From contig JAUPFV010000002.1 in NCBI GenBank assembly GCA_036936605.1, positions 246,905,305 to 246,969,304 of the forward strand: DNA of 64,000 nucleotides. The letters run 5' to 3'. Made by a program: the position numbers and the translations under genes. The notes beneath the pieces were generated by a model. It had not been told where the DNA came from. It did no database searches and saw only the letters and a list, made by a program, of their open reading frames with translations. This DNA is from Limnanthes douglasii subsp. nivea. Taxonomy: Eukaryota; Streptophyta; Magnoliopsida; Brassicales; Limnanthaceae. Below, piece after piece: positions 21,581 to 32,459 of the stretch. Each line of letters opens with the position of its first letter. Position 1 is the stretch's first letter.

Positions 21581-23570
21581 TTTTTGCAGGTGTAATTGTG
21601 TAATTACATTCATTTTTAAACTCCATAATTAGTTAATGTTGTTGGGTTGCATAATTACGTTCAATTTGGCCTCGTAATTAGTTTGTCTGTTGGATTACAG
21701 AATTACGTACATTTTATTGTGTAATTAATAAGTGTTGTTGTGTTGCATAATTACGTATTTTTTTTATTGTGTAATAACTACTTTTATTCTTTTTTGTTTT
21801 AGTTGTGAAAATATGTGAAAGCTGGGTGCACAAAATAATCTGATGTTTTATTTTTTATTTGTAGTATTTTTTAAAACTATGAAACTATAATTGATTTCGT
21901 AATAAGCAAGTAGATTTGGCAGGTCATAGCTTCAATTATTCATTTGGTGAATATAAGAATTGTTTTTTGTGATGTGAATATGATTTATATCATTGGGTAT
22001 GAATGATACTAATTTGGATAGAGTATTTTTATTAAAATTGTTTAAACGGTTAAAAGTAGACTCTTAGGTATGGATGATACTAATTTGGATAAAGTATCAT
22101 TAAAGTATATTTATTTGATAGTTGAAGATAATTTATTAATTGGATAACCTAGTTCGTGTATTCATTTTTTTAACATAACAAAAAGCTTGTTACTAGAATT
22201 TGGGTTGGTGGTATTCAAGGTGTAGGGCATATAAATGAAGATGGTGTTACATCCTTGCTTCTTGATGTATCTTTATTTTTTATCAAACATAGATTTACTT
22301 ATAAATTTATTCATGATGAGCAAGAAATGTTAAGTGCTCAATGTTTTGATAAAAGAGAACAAATGATGTTTATTGAGGCTTTATGCTTCAATTGATCACT
22401 CGAATGGATATATGATTATAAAAAAAAATGTTGGTGATCATAAGGGTTATCATAGTTTCTCGACAAGAAAATAAAAAGAAATTAACGTCCCATTTGATAT
22501 CAAACAAGATATGTGACAGTAGTAGATGACAAAGTGATATTACTAAAAAAAAGTATAATTCTATTAAATATGATTGTGGTTTAGATATTTTTTATAACAT
22601 GTTACGAATTTATTTGGAGAAATAAAGAAGGAAAGTTTACGAAGATAGTTCCAAGTTTTTTAGCATGTTAAAGGTTATCTTAAGGCCTTAAAGAGTCTGG
22701 ACATCATAAATGATTTTCTGCTAGAGTATGATAGATGCAACCGCTCTTTTAAACGGTGTTTTATAGCTTATCAAGCTTATCTTCAAGGTTTTCATTCTTG
22801 ATGTCCCATGCTCTTTATTGATGACACATTTTTAACCGGTACACATCGAGGGATTTTAGTTTCTGCAACAGCTAAAGATGGTAACAATAGTAAGTTTATT
22901 TATTTGAAAACAATTATGTATAAATATAGAATTTTATATGGGTTGCGGAATTACATGTTAACTTGTTACATAATTATGCTTTAATTGGCTGTGTAATTAG
23001 ATTTCTGTTGCGGAATTAGACCCATGTTGTGAAAATACATAATTATTTGTTGGTTGCGTAATTATATATTGACTTGTTACGTAATTATGTATAAATTGGT
23101 TGCGTAATTAGTTTATTTTATTACGGAATTAAAAAATTATATAATTGGCTATTAAGTTACTTTATTCAGTTGATATTTATTACCCTTATATCTTATGTAT
23201 ATATTTTGCTGTTGTTGGGGCTGAAGATGGTGATAATTGGCAATGATTTTTGAAGACATTAAAGCCTCATTTACTTGGTCATCAAATCACTTTTATATAT
23301 GATCATCACTTATGTATAGTTATTGTTGTCTCAACTATTTTCTATGATTGTTACCATTCATATTGTATTTATCATCTTATTAGGAATCTGAAACATGATT
23401 TGAGATAAACATTAAAAAAATTTAAGAGTGAAGATGATCAAGATTTTGAAACATTGTGTGTATACATCTTTTGAGATTTCATTCAATTTAAATTTGCATG
23501 ACGGAAGGTGGCCAAAAATACGTTACCTTCATGAAAAACCTCTTTAAAAAGTACGACATGTGTGTAGTTT
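21581..23570 (+). pseudogene. Mutator-like (MuDR) transposase relic, 5' part
   Basis: Plus-strand pieces match a MULE transposase. Around 22726-22890 lies SFKRCFIAYQAYLQGFH, a stop in place of a residue, then PMLFIDDTFLTGTHRG and ATAKDGNN, the block around the first catalytic Asp. After about 300 bp the reading resumes at 23205 with FAVVGAEDGDNW, a stop in place of the usual second Trp, then ITFIYDHH and YHSYCIYHLIRNLKHDL, the second Asp and the C..H block. The 300-bp break starts with gtaagt and behaves like an intron. Stops and frame changes show it is dead. The C-terminal part is found after the gypsy insertion, at 27.7 kb. Confidence 0.88.
22930..23160. repeat. Recurrent 'ttgcgtaattacgta' motif cluster
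   Basis: The motif ttg(c/t)g(t/g)aattacgta and close variants recur about every 25-40 bp here. The same motif fills 21590-21780, 28050-28290 and 29140-29240. The cluster here sits between two transposase coding blocks, apparently inside an intron of the Mutator relic. Confidence 0.65.
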
Positions 23571-24531
23571 ATAGGTAAACGTTATGGTTATACGACTTTG
23601 TCCAATTGAGAAACGTTAGTCTATTTGTTTACGTTAGAATAACGAGTCGTATCCCGGAATTGAGAAAAACACTAACATAAAATTTGAAAAATATCGTACG
23701 TGGATTGCTCAGACGTCTACCAAATCATCATTTGAAGTTTAATTGGACCTTGTTATGGTTGTTGATCTTTCGAACTACAAATATACTTGTAGTATTTGGA
23801 AAATTGAATGTTTCTCTTGTTTACATTCTGGTGTTGTTATATTTAGTATTCAACGGAATTCTTCAACATATGTGGAGTCATGATTTAGCAAAAATTCTTA
23901 TAGGGACAGCCTATACATACCCACAACCATTATAACTTTATCCAATTTTGAGTTTAATATTTGGTATAAGTGCACCCTTTTTGGACCAAAATACCATTTC
24001 TGGTGCTGTGCACTTGCACCTATGGTTCGTAATGGCATGCACCTTTGGTGCTAGTGTTTTTTCAAAAAAACTACAATTGTTTCTACGATAAATCTTTCTG
24101 AAATTATCTATTTTTTTTATATATTAAACTAGTCTATTTAGTTAGTAGTATTTTTTATGTGTTAATTATTTATGTGTTGGAGTTTAAAAAAATTGTTGAT
24201 GTTTTTAATAAACCTATTTTCATGTGTTAATTATTTATGTATTTAATTAAAAATCTATTATTGAATATATCTGAATGTTCAACACGATTTTTAAAAACTT
24301 CAGATTTTTTAGCGATATGAGGTTTGATTTACTAAATCAAAGTGTTTTTTTTATGGGTGAAGTTAGTAAGTTGGGTTATTTTGGATTTTGGGTGACCTTA
24401 TGATACACTTAATGTTGGCAGTTTTGTGATTAAATAAAACTTGGGCGTTAATATGGTACCAAAAAGATCAAGCATGAGTCAAAGGAATTTTTTGGCTAAA
24501 CTTAGATTTGTTTTGGGTATGTATAACCTGA
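23571..24531. other. Mutator-relic interior, coding content not recognised
   Basis: Between the last recognisable transposase block and the gypsy insertion. The frame 23684-23935 is hydrophobic and has no known motif. 'gtgcaccctttttggaccaaaatacc' near 23967 and later phrases containing 'gtgcacttgcacc' give short inverted repeats, perhaps from a small insertion, but no clear ends. Confidence 0.4.
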
Positions 24532-24536
24532 CCTAT

Positions 24537-24905
24537 TGATGCAAACAGATTAGCGATAGAATTTATGAAGACAAGCGATCACCCGAAGAATGCAGCGAAT
24601 TGACAGTTTTGGAGCTCCCGGTGTCCGATTTTGACCCACAACACCTTATTTCGAAGGGAACGACGAAACGATTACAAATCACGATCTATACTCATGACAT
24701 ACGTCGTTTTGGGGCATTCAGAGTCATTTACTATCTTATTTCGAGTTTTTATTACTTTAGGGCATTTTTGGTAATTTCGTATTAGGGTTTTCATTCGAAC
24801 TTTTATTTAAACAGACTTTGTTTACAAGGTTAGGGAGTTGAATTTTTATATAAAAAAACATTAGGGTTTCCCCTATATTGGCTTCTCTGCGTTTACTCTG
24901 TATCA
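24537..24905 (+). repeat. gypsy 5' LTR (369 bp)
   Basis: TG...CA ends; aligned end to end with 27399-27717. Contains about 50 bp (near 24653-24703) absent from the 3' LTR. A 'tatataaaaaaac' tract at about 24847 is a plausible TATA element. The primer binding site starts at 24909. Confidence 0.93.
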
Positions 24906-24936
24906 TATTGGTACCAGACACAGGCTGTCCTGCGAG

Positions 24937-25914
24937 ATGGTGCGAGGAAGAACCAGAGGTCGCGGCGGCGTTGCTGTGGATGGAGATGCAATTGATTTCG
25001 GAGATCGCGAGAATAATGACTTGCGCCGTCAGATCGAGTATCTTTCCCGTCAGATGGCTGAACTTACTGGCAGGCAACCCGATATGGAGGCTGAAGGTCC
25101 CGATAACCCTTTTGGAGAAAGGCCAGAACGAAATGCTTATCCGGACAACCGTTGGGAGCTAGGATTTAAGGTCAGCATTCCTGACTTTGATGGTGGCCTT
25201 CGGGCGGAGGAGTTTGTTGATTGGTTATCCCAGGTTGAGGAGGTGCTGGACTTCAAGGAAGTTCCTGAGGAGAGACGGATAGCTTTGGTTACCATCCACC
25301 TGCGCGGCAGGGCACAAGCTTGGTGGCAGCAGGTGAAAAAGATCCATACGCGTGAAGGCAATGAACAAGTACGTAGTTGGGAGAAGTTCAAGAAGAAAGT
25401 CCGCAAGGCATTCTTGCCTTACAATTTTGAGCGAGAATTGTTCCAGCGTTTCCAGAATCTTTGTTAGGGGCCATGATCGGTGGACGAGTATACAGAGGAG
25501 TTCTTTCAGTTGCTTGTTCGTACAGATATGAACGAGTCAACACATCGGCGGGTATCCCGCTATATTGGGGGGTTGTTCCCTCAACTCCAGGATGTGTTGA
25601 ACATGTTCGACCTATTGTCTGTTTCGGAAGCACATCGGCGTGCCCTCCAGACAGAAAAATAGTTGGCTCGACGGACCCATATTGGCATACGAACTGGTGC
25701 TCGTACAGGGACCTTAGCGCCCACACCAGTTCCACGTCCAACCGTTCCTATTGTTCCCATTGGTGCGACAAGCCGTTCTGCTGGTAAGTTACGTTGCTTT
25801 GGCTGTGGTGAGTTAGGGCATCGTCAGGTAGAATGTCCGAATGCTGCGGGTGCTAGGGGTTTTTTCTCTCACGAGGCGTTTGAATCGGCCCCATTGTTCC
25901 TGATGGTCTCCTGA
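24937..25914 (+). pseudogene. gypsy gag with CCHC zinc knuckle, broken
   Basis: ATG at 24937 (MVRGRTRGRGG). The capsid-like domain contains IPDFDGGLRAEEFVDWL and RAQAWWQQ, typical of plant gypsy gag (retrotrans_gag). A stop at 25465 and a frame change lead to WDEYTEEFFQLLVRTD (25480-25662), another stop, then 25663-25914 with CFGCGELGHRQVEC, a CX2CX4HX4C knuckle. Order and spacing are those of an intact gag carrying two breaks. Confidence 0.92.
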
Positions 25915-25984
25915 AGTTTGATACATATGATGATGATATGACTAAGGTCGCGGAGGAGATTATGACTGTGATGTTGGTGCAGTT

Positions 25985-26410
25985 ATGATGGTACGACACA
26001 CTTTTCTTTCCCCTCGTGTTCCTGATCAGAGTGACTGGCTGCGGAATAATGTGTTTCAGTCCACTTGTACGATTGGCGGTACGGTGTGCACCTTCATTAT
26101 TGTTGCTGGTAGCTGTGAGAATGTAATTTCCGAGACAGTGGTTTCGAAGCTCGGTCTGAAATCAGAGTCGCACCCCAAACCATACAAGCTGGTCTGGCTG
26201 AGTAAAGGTACTGGTATTACTGTGACTCAACGTATGCTTGTATCATTTTCTGTAGGGCAGACATACCGGGATAAGGTGTTTTGTGATGTAGTGCTTATGG
26301 ACGCTTGTTACTTATTGTTTGGCCGCCCTTGGCAGTATGATTTGTCTGTTGTGCATGACGGTCGTGCGAATACTTATTTATTCTTTTTCGGGGTAAGAAG
26401 ATTGTTCTAG
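25985..26410 (+). pseudogene. gypsy protease relic lacking catalytic Asp
   Basis: Contains CTIGGTVCTFIIVAGSCENVIS. In this gypsy group the block is C-(x)-I-D-(G/S)-GS-ENV-S, so the catalytic Asp is replaced by Ala. VSKLGLKSESHPKPYKL and LLFGRPWQYD, the flap-to-C-terminal landmarks, follow normally. The product would be inactive even if translated. Confidence 0.9.
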
Positions 26411-26510
26411 TGCCTCCAAAGCCTCGGTCCCTCAGCATTGGCTCTGGTCCTTCCACAACAACCTTGCTGTCCCGTGCTCCTTTTCAGGCGGCCATGGAAG
26501 AAGCTGGTGT

Positions 26511-26940
26511 GGTCTTCTTATTGTTTTGTGATCCAGTTGTGACTGATGTGTTTGCAGATGTGTTTCCTGTTGCTAGCCCTGCAGTTCAGTCTCTTTTGTA
26601 GGAGTTTGCAGATGTGGTCTTCTTGTTGTTTTGTGATCCAGTTGTGACTGATGTGTTTGCAGATGTGTTTCCTATTGCTAGCCCTGCAGTTCAGTCTCTT
26701 TTGTAGGAGTTTGCAGATGTGTTTCCTGTTGCTAGCCCTGCAGTTCAATCTCTTTTGTAGAAGTTTGCAGATGTGGTATTCTTGTTGTATTGTGATCCAG
26801 TTGTGACTGATGTGTTTGAAAATGTGTTTCATGTTGCTAGCTCTACAGTTCAGTCTCTTTTGTATGAGTTTGCATATGTGTTTCATGTTGCTAGCCCTGC
26901 AGTTCAGTCTCTTTTGCAGGAGTTTGCAGATGTGTTTCCT
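26511..26940 (+). repeat. In-frame minisatellite (105- and 54-bp units) replacing RT
   Basis: Unit starts at 26511, 26616, (54-bp unit) 26721, 26775, (54-bp unit) 26880 give the order 105, 105, 54, 105, 54. The 54-bp unit encodes EFADVFPVASPAVQSLLz (z = stop in some copies). The 105-bp unit is the same plus 51 bp encoding VFLLFCDPVVTDVFAD. All lengths are multiples of three. The EFADVFP phrase is the sequence that normally opens the gypsy reverse transcriptase region, so the array grew exactly at the deletion joint. Confidence 0.88.
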
Positions 26941-27396
26941 TTCCAGGTGATGTATGGTGTTGTGCCCTGGGGTCCTGTCGACTTGCTCGTCCTGCCCAGC
27001 AAAATTCGTGTTCACACAACTACTGAGGAACTTGTCTCGCAGATTCACCAAACCCACCAGAAGACATACAATCAGCTTGTCTTGAGCACCGCCAAGTATA
27101 AGTCTCACGCGGATCATCGTCGTTGTCCTGTACCGTTCGAAGTTGGTGACTATGTGTGGGCAGTTCTAACCAAGGCTTGGTACCCTACCGGTGAGTACAA
27201 CAAACTGGCCGCCCGGAAGATTGGCCCTGTGGAGATTGTGGAGATGATTAGCCTGAAGGCTTATCGGCTGCGCTTGCCTAGTCATGTCCGTACGTTTGTT
27301 GTCTTTAATGATAAGCATCTGATTCCTTATGCAGGTGACTCTTCTGATGAGGAGACTGATTCTGATTCGAGGGCGAATCTTCTCTACCCCAGAGGG
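26941..27396 (+). pseudogene. gypsy integrase C-terminus
   Basis: Starts FQVMYGVVPWGPVDLL, the usual integrase phrase after the catalytic core. It continues with EVGDYVWAVLTK, GEYNKLAARKIGPVEIVE and RLRLPSHVRT-VVFNDKHLIPY, the SH3-like C-terminal domain of plant gypsy integrases. No chromodomain is seen. The frame runs uninterrupted into the 3' LTR. Confidence 0.92.
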
Positions 27397-27398
27397 GA

Positions 27399-27717
27399 TG
27401 ATGCAGACAGATTAGCGATAGAATTTATGAAGACAAGCGGTCACCCGAAGAATGCAGTGAATTGATAGTTTCAGAGCTCCTGGTGTCCGATTTTGACCCA
27501 CAGCACCTTATACGTCTTTTTTTGGGCATTCGGAGTCATTTACTATCTTATTTCGAGTTTTTATTACTTTAAGGAATTTTTGGTATTATCGTATTAGGGT
27601 TTTCATTCAAACTCTTATTTAAACAGACTTTGTTTACAATGTAAGGGAGTTGAATTTTTATATAAAAAAACATTAGGGTTTCCTCTATATTGGCTTCTCT
27701 GCGTTTACTCTGTATCA
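27399..27717 (+). repeat. gypsy 3' LTR (319 bp)
   Basis: Partner of the LTR at 24537. It begins TGATGCAGACAG after a polypurine tract and ends TGTATCA directly before the CCTAT target duplication. Confidence 0.93.
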
Positions 27718-27722
27718 CCTAT

Positions 27723-27960
27723 GCTTATAAGCAATTACTCATGGGACATACCATCTTTATCTTCTTTTGGTGAAGCTTTTAGTTCAAATCCATCTCATGT
27801 TGTTCTTCCACTTAGCTTGAACAAGAGATTCGGAAGACCTAAAAAGACACATATTATATCCTAAAATGAAGAGCTTTTTCATAAAGTAAAGTGTACACGC
27901 TGTCAAAAACGAGATAAAAGTATAAGAACCTCTGGGGAAAACATATAAAATAATATATTT
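27723..27960 (+). pseudogene. Mutator-like transposase relic, 3' part
   Basis: Immediately after the gypsy target duplication, the plus strand reads GRPKKTHIIS followed by KVKCTRCQKRDKS. MULE transposases end with a segment R-GRPKK-R followed by a CX2C zinc knuckle after the SWIM finger, so this is the C-terminus of the same gene as 22.2-23.5 kb. A stop sits between the two motifs and the knuckle has lost its His and last Cys. Confidence 0.82.
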
Positions 27961-28049
27961 CTGTTTTTTTAGTTGGATATGTTCTTTTTATTCCATTTGT
28001 ATTATTAAATTCAAAAAAACTGAAACTTGATATTTTTTAGTTATGAAAG

Positions 28050-28290
28050 TAACTATTGTTAGTAGGATATGAAATTACATTTTTTGTTGCGAAAAAAGAG
28101 AGTTGTTGTGAAAAAATACATGTATAATTGGGTGTAAAATTATGTTATAATCGGTTCCATAATTACATGTAATTGGTCGCGTAATAACTTTTTTTGTTAC
28201 ATAAATAGATTTCTATTACGAAAAATACAATTGTAATTGGGGTGTAAAGTTAGGCTTTAATTGGTTGTATAGTTACATTTTAAATTGTTG
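28050..28290. repeat. Second 'aattac' motif cluster of the Mutator relic
   Basis: Variants such as 'ttccataattacatgtaattgg' and 'cgcgtaataac' recur here, as at 21.6, 22.9 and 29.1 kb. Confidence 0.5.
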
Positions 28291-28576
28291 CAGTTGTTAA
28301 ATAATAATATATAAATAAATGATAAAAGAAAATTAATACTTCATATAAAACAAAGAGTGTGTTCAGAGACCTATAACTTTTACAAAAAAAATATATAGTT
28401 TAAACTTTAACGAGCATCTGCCAATATCTTATTGTATATTCGTCGTTAAGAAAAAAAAAACTAAATGTTTGATGTTTCTTTCATGCAAGATCTTCTTTAG
28501 TTTGACGCAAGATCTATTTGCAAATGGTTATGGAAATATATTAATTTTCTTTTACCCGTTTTTCAACATAATCATT

Positions 28577-28994
28577 AACACTGATGAGTCCGAATTTTGC
28601 TTGTTCCCCGGACAGGGACAGATCGGACCTAGCCCTCCGAACCGGACAGAGCACTTCGAACACTTAGCCAATAGGACTGTTCGAACTATGACAAAAGTAC
28701 TAAAAATCCTAAACACTTCTTGACTAAGCTACTTGCTCTCCTACTTAGAGCTCATGGGTCTTTAAACATGACCCGGGTCCATTAAACATGACCCGAAAGC
28801 CCATAAAGGCCCAAGTGTAAAGGTATAAATACCCAACCACCAGCATTAAATATGGGGAATAAAAATTAACTGCAACCAGCCAGCTTAATTCTCCCTCAAC
28901 TCTCTACTTTAAACACAAAACACCTACATACTTCCTTAAAACATCAGACAAATTACAAGCCTACCCTCAGGCCATAATTATCCTCACCAAACAC
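28577..28994 (+). mobile_element. Solo LTR with 5-bp target duplication AACAC
   Basis: TGATGAGTCC begins at 28582 and the segment ends CTCACCA at 28989. AACAC precedes it (28577-28581) and follows it (28990-28994). Inside are 'cccataaaggcccaag', a TATA box (ggtataaatacc, about 28830), and an A-rich polyadenylation-like tract near 28858, the layout of an LTR promoter. No coding region or second LTR is adjacent, so intra-element recombination probably removed the rest. The open frame overlapping its start is incidental. Confidence 0.85.
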
Positions 28995-31117
28995 CATCGT
29001 TAGATTTTTGCAGTATTTTAATATATTCATTGTGGTCATTGTGTTTTTTTTTCAAGTCTTCAATTTTTAATGATGTCTTCCCCTAGATTCGTATAATTTG
29101 ACTCCAGAATAAAAACTAATTATTTTTGTCAAAGTCTAGTTGCGTAATATTTTTTATGTCTTAAAATATGGTTGCATAGTTACGTATTAACGTGCTGCGT
29201 AATTATGACTACGATGGTTGCCGAATTAGTTTTTTTGTTGTTGTAAAAAAGACTGAAATTACCTGTTGATATTGATTCTTTAAATTGTTGATTTTTTCGT
29301 GAAGGTTTTTTATTTCTTATATACGATGAAACTTATTTGGAACTTTTAATGTGGATAATACTGATTCTTTTAACATTTATTTATCTACATTCAAAGCTAA
29401 AATACATATAAACCGGTATTGACATTAATTGTTAGTTGTATGCATCAATACATGCATTTGGGTTGTCTAAAATGTTTTTTATGTTTGAAAAGAAAATAAA
29501 AGGTGGGATTGGAAACTTAATGTTAGTTAGATGCATAAATAGGTGCATTCTGAATGCATAAAAAGTCTTATATGTTTAAAAAAAAATAGAAAATTGGGTA
29601 AGTTAGGTGCATAAATATGTGATATTTGGTTACGAAAAAGTTATTTTATATTTCAAAAATAAAATAAAAAATAAGTGTGGAAACTTAGTATAAGTTGGAT
29701 GCGTAAGTACGTTAAGTTCGTTGCGAAAATGGTCTTTTAGTATTAAAAACATATTAGAAACTAGGTCTGCAAACTACTGTAAGCTGGGTGCATAAATATA
29801 TTCAATAAGATTGCGAAAAAAAAAATCATCCATAATATTTAAACAGGTACACAAGTAGTTCATAGCTTATTAATTTTAATGTTCAATGCATAAATAAATA
29901 TAAATTATCAAAATCAAACATGAACATTTTTTAGGTATATTATATACGAACACAACAAGTAAAAAATTAAAAACGAAATATAAAAATTTCTTCGTGAAAA
30001 CCTGATTTAGTAGTTGCTTTATGCTGAAAAGTTTCAAAAATTTACTAAACTGTATTGGAGGAACCTATAATGTGAGTGGTTGTAAAAAAATATAAAGGAT
30101 TCCAAAACATGAAAAGAAAATGAAAGCTCATGTTATTTTTTTATACCCAATAAAAAATTATTGGAAGATTTTATATCAGTTGTAAATTTTAATAAACTTA
30201 CATTCAAGTATATTAGCACTTTTATTTTTAACCGGATAATTGTTGATAATTATTTTTAGGTTTTAAATACTTTAATACTTTAGTTTTTATTTATTTATGT
30301 TTTAACATTTTCTATACACCAATCCCATGTTGTACATATTCAAAACATTTTAAAACTCTATCAAATTTCAGGGATTATAATTAGCACAAAAAAGCTATAT
30401 AAAAGGTTTTTAAAAAAAAAATAATTAATCTGAAATATAGAATTATTAAAAATGTTTATGGACACCATCAATATTATATTAAATAAGAATATTGAGAAAT
30501 AAAAAAAACAAATTAAATAATTATATTAAAAGAATTGTTATATATATATATATATATAATATGACTTGTGTTACCGTTCATTTGGTCATATATATATATA
30601 ATATAATATAATATAATATGACTTGTGTTACCGTTCATTTGGACCAAAAGTTCTCCTAAAGAATCTTATATTTAAAAGCAAAGCAAAATGAGATATGGAT
30701 ATGTCTTAGACCCCCTAATTATCAAGATAGAATTAGTATATATTAGTTTTTATAAATATATTAAAATATCAATCAAATAAAAAAAATCAATAACCAAGAA
30801 ATAATTTTATCATTAATAAAATATATAAAAAAATATTTGTTGTTTAATTTATATTTTTCGTTTATTAGTTATTAAATAAATTACTTTGATTATGATGATT
30901 TTTTTTAACTCTTTGACTTTTATTTATGTTTTTATTATTAAATAATTTTTTAAATGCTATTTTTTATATATTTATATTTTTTTTCAAGTAATGGTTATGA
31001 AAGTTTTATGAGAATAATAGTTATAGAGATATTTTTTTTTCAAGTGAAGTTTTATGAGGAGAATAATAATTATAGAGATATAACTTTAATGTTGTAGAAG
31101 CTCACACTAAAAGTCAA
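28995..31117. other. AT-rich intergenic DNA
   Basis: Contains a weak continuation of the 'tgcgtaattac' motif (29140-29240) and 'gatgcataaata' variants at 29530-29800, TA repeats near 30541-30558 and 30588-30600, and a 27-bp phrase (atatgacttgtgttacc...) present twice at about 30559 and 30617. No gene was recognised. Confidence 0.5.
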
Positions 31118-31235
31118 AGGTAAACCACACACGGTGACAGACTCAGCCGAGAAAGCGTATGTAGAGGCACTCTAACTCATGACCTTTGGTCACGAGCATG
31201 TCTTACTCAACCAACTCGGCTACCCCCTTGGGGCT
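31118..31235 (-). mobile_element. tRNA-derived SINE, 5' part with A and B boxes
   Basis: On the minus strand it begins near ccccaagggggtagccgag. The Pol III A box (tagccgagttgg) is the complement of 31211-31222, and a B box with substitutions is the complement of 31166-31178. The body shared with 4239-4427 (tacgctttctcggctgag...gtgtggtttacc) follows. It stops at about 31118, so the 3' body and tail are missing. Together the two copies define the whole element. Confidence 0.8.
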
Positions 31236-31400
31236 CTAGTATCACATTCGTATACTTAGAATTCTTGATTTTAAGAGTTTTGTAATAATGTTACAGGGTA
31301 GTGAAAGCTCTTCATCAATTATTCCCTTCAGCTTCCATAATTGAGTACATATTCCTTCTTCATCAGCTATCTTCATTGTGGCTCTGAGCAAAGATCATCA

Positions 31401-32398
31401 ACTTCTTGTATGGATGACAATGTTCGTCCGAGCCGGTCCAGACCGGCCCGATCTGGCCTGACGTGGTGAGGCTTTGTCCGGCCCGAACTTAGAATGGGCC
31501 GGATGCGAAAATAAAAATTATGACCCGTATGCGGGTCGGACCAGGTATATATTTTTACTTTATCCAACCCGACCCAAATATATAAATTATATATAAAAAT
31601 AAAAAAATAGAATTAATAATAATATACATAAAATTACTAATTACTAAAAAAACTTGTTTAATGTATAAATTTTATAATTCCAATAATTACTAATTAGATT
31701 CTTCCACTAGATATTATTTTCAATAATATATTTAAAAATTAGATTCTCCAACAAAACTTAATTAAAAATATTCAAAATCTTATAGTTAGTAATTTATTTT
31801 AATATAAATTTATTATTAGTGTTTATTATTTAATATAACATTATGTTATTTGTTAAGTTTATCACCAAAAGCAATGCCTCATTTAATATCAACATTTCAA
31901 AAATTTCTTGATGATTTTGACAATGAATATGAAGGTGAAAACATTGTGATAAATGATGGTGATGATTGATCATACTATTAAAAACTAGAAAAACTTTCAA
32001 AAATGTTTATGTTTATTTTAATTTTTTATTTTACATTATTTAAGACATGTTTTAGATTACTTGTTTTATATATTTTTTATTTGATTAATATTTAATGGTT
32101 TATTTAAGTATATTTGTTTTGGTTTAAAAATTTTATATCTTAATTTTTGTATAAATTAAAAATAAAGTCAAGTTTGAGATACCTCTGGTCGAACCGAACA
32201 GAAAAACCCAAATAGTAACATATTGTTTGTGGGTCAGGTCAGGCTGACCTGCAAACACATGCGGGTCAGGCTCGGACTCAAAAATATTAAACCCGCAGCG
32301 GGTCGGGCCGGGTTATGGTTCAAGTAAAAAAGGACGGGCTCAAAGGGGTCAGTTCAAACCCGGTCTGAACCCGGCCCATTTCCATCCATAACTTCTTG
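31401..32398. mobile_element. hAT-type non-autonomous element, 982 bp, perfect 8-bp TSD
   Basis: ACTTCTTG flanks the element at 31401-31408 and 32391-32398. The ends are TATGGATGACAATG and, on the complement of the right end, TATGGATGGAAATG. Subterminal regions are rich in 'cccgacc', 'gcgggtc' and 'ggccgg' repeats in inverted orientation, and the centre is AT-rich without coding potential. An 8-bp duplication with short inverted ends fits hAT, though the terminal bases differ from the family at 10.4 and 60.3 kb. Confidence 0.9.
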
Positions 32399-32459
32399 CA
32401 TCCTATTAAATTGTACATGTCTTATTCCGGTATCCAAAAATATTTTTGGTTAGGGAATC

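Larger units (their letters stand above)
24532..27722 (+). mobile_element. Ty3/gypsy element with both LTRs and 5-bp TSD, internally deleted
   Basis: Flanked by CCTAT at 24532-24536 and 27718-27722. The LTRs (24537-24905 and 27399-27717) both begin TGATGCA and end TGTATCA. A TGGTACCAG primer site follows the 5' LTR, and a purine tract (agaggggatga) precedes the 3' LTR. Inside are gag with a CCHC knuckle, a protease and the C-terminus of integrase. Reverse transcriptase, RNase H and the integrase core are absent, replaced by a short minisatellite. The LTRs differ by scattered substitutions and a 50-bp indel, so the insertion is old. It sits inside the Mutator relic. Confidence 0.95.

Noticed and set aside
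27399..27465. Extension of the gypsy integrase frame into the 3' LTR
   Set aside because: Read-through past the polypurine tract into the LTR; not a separate coding feature.
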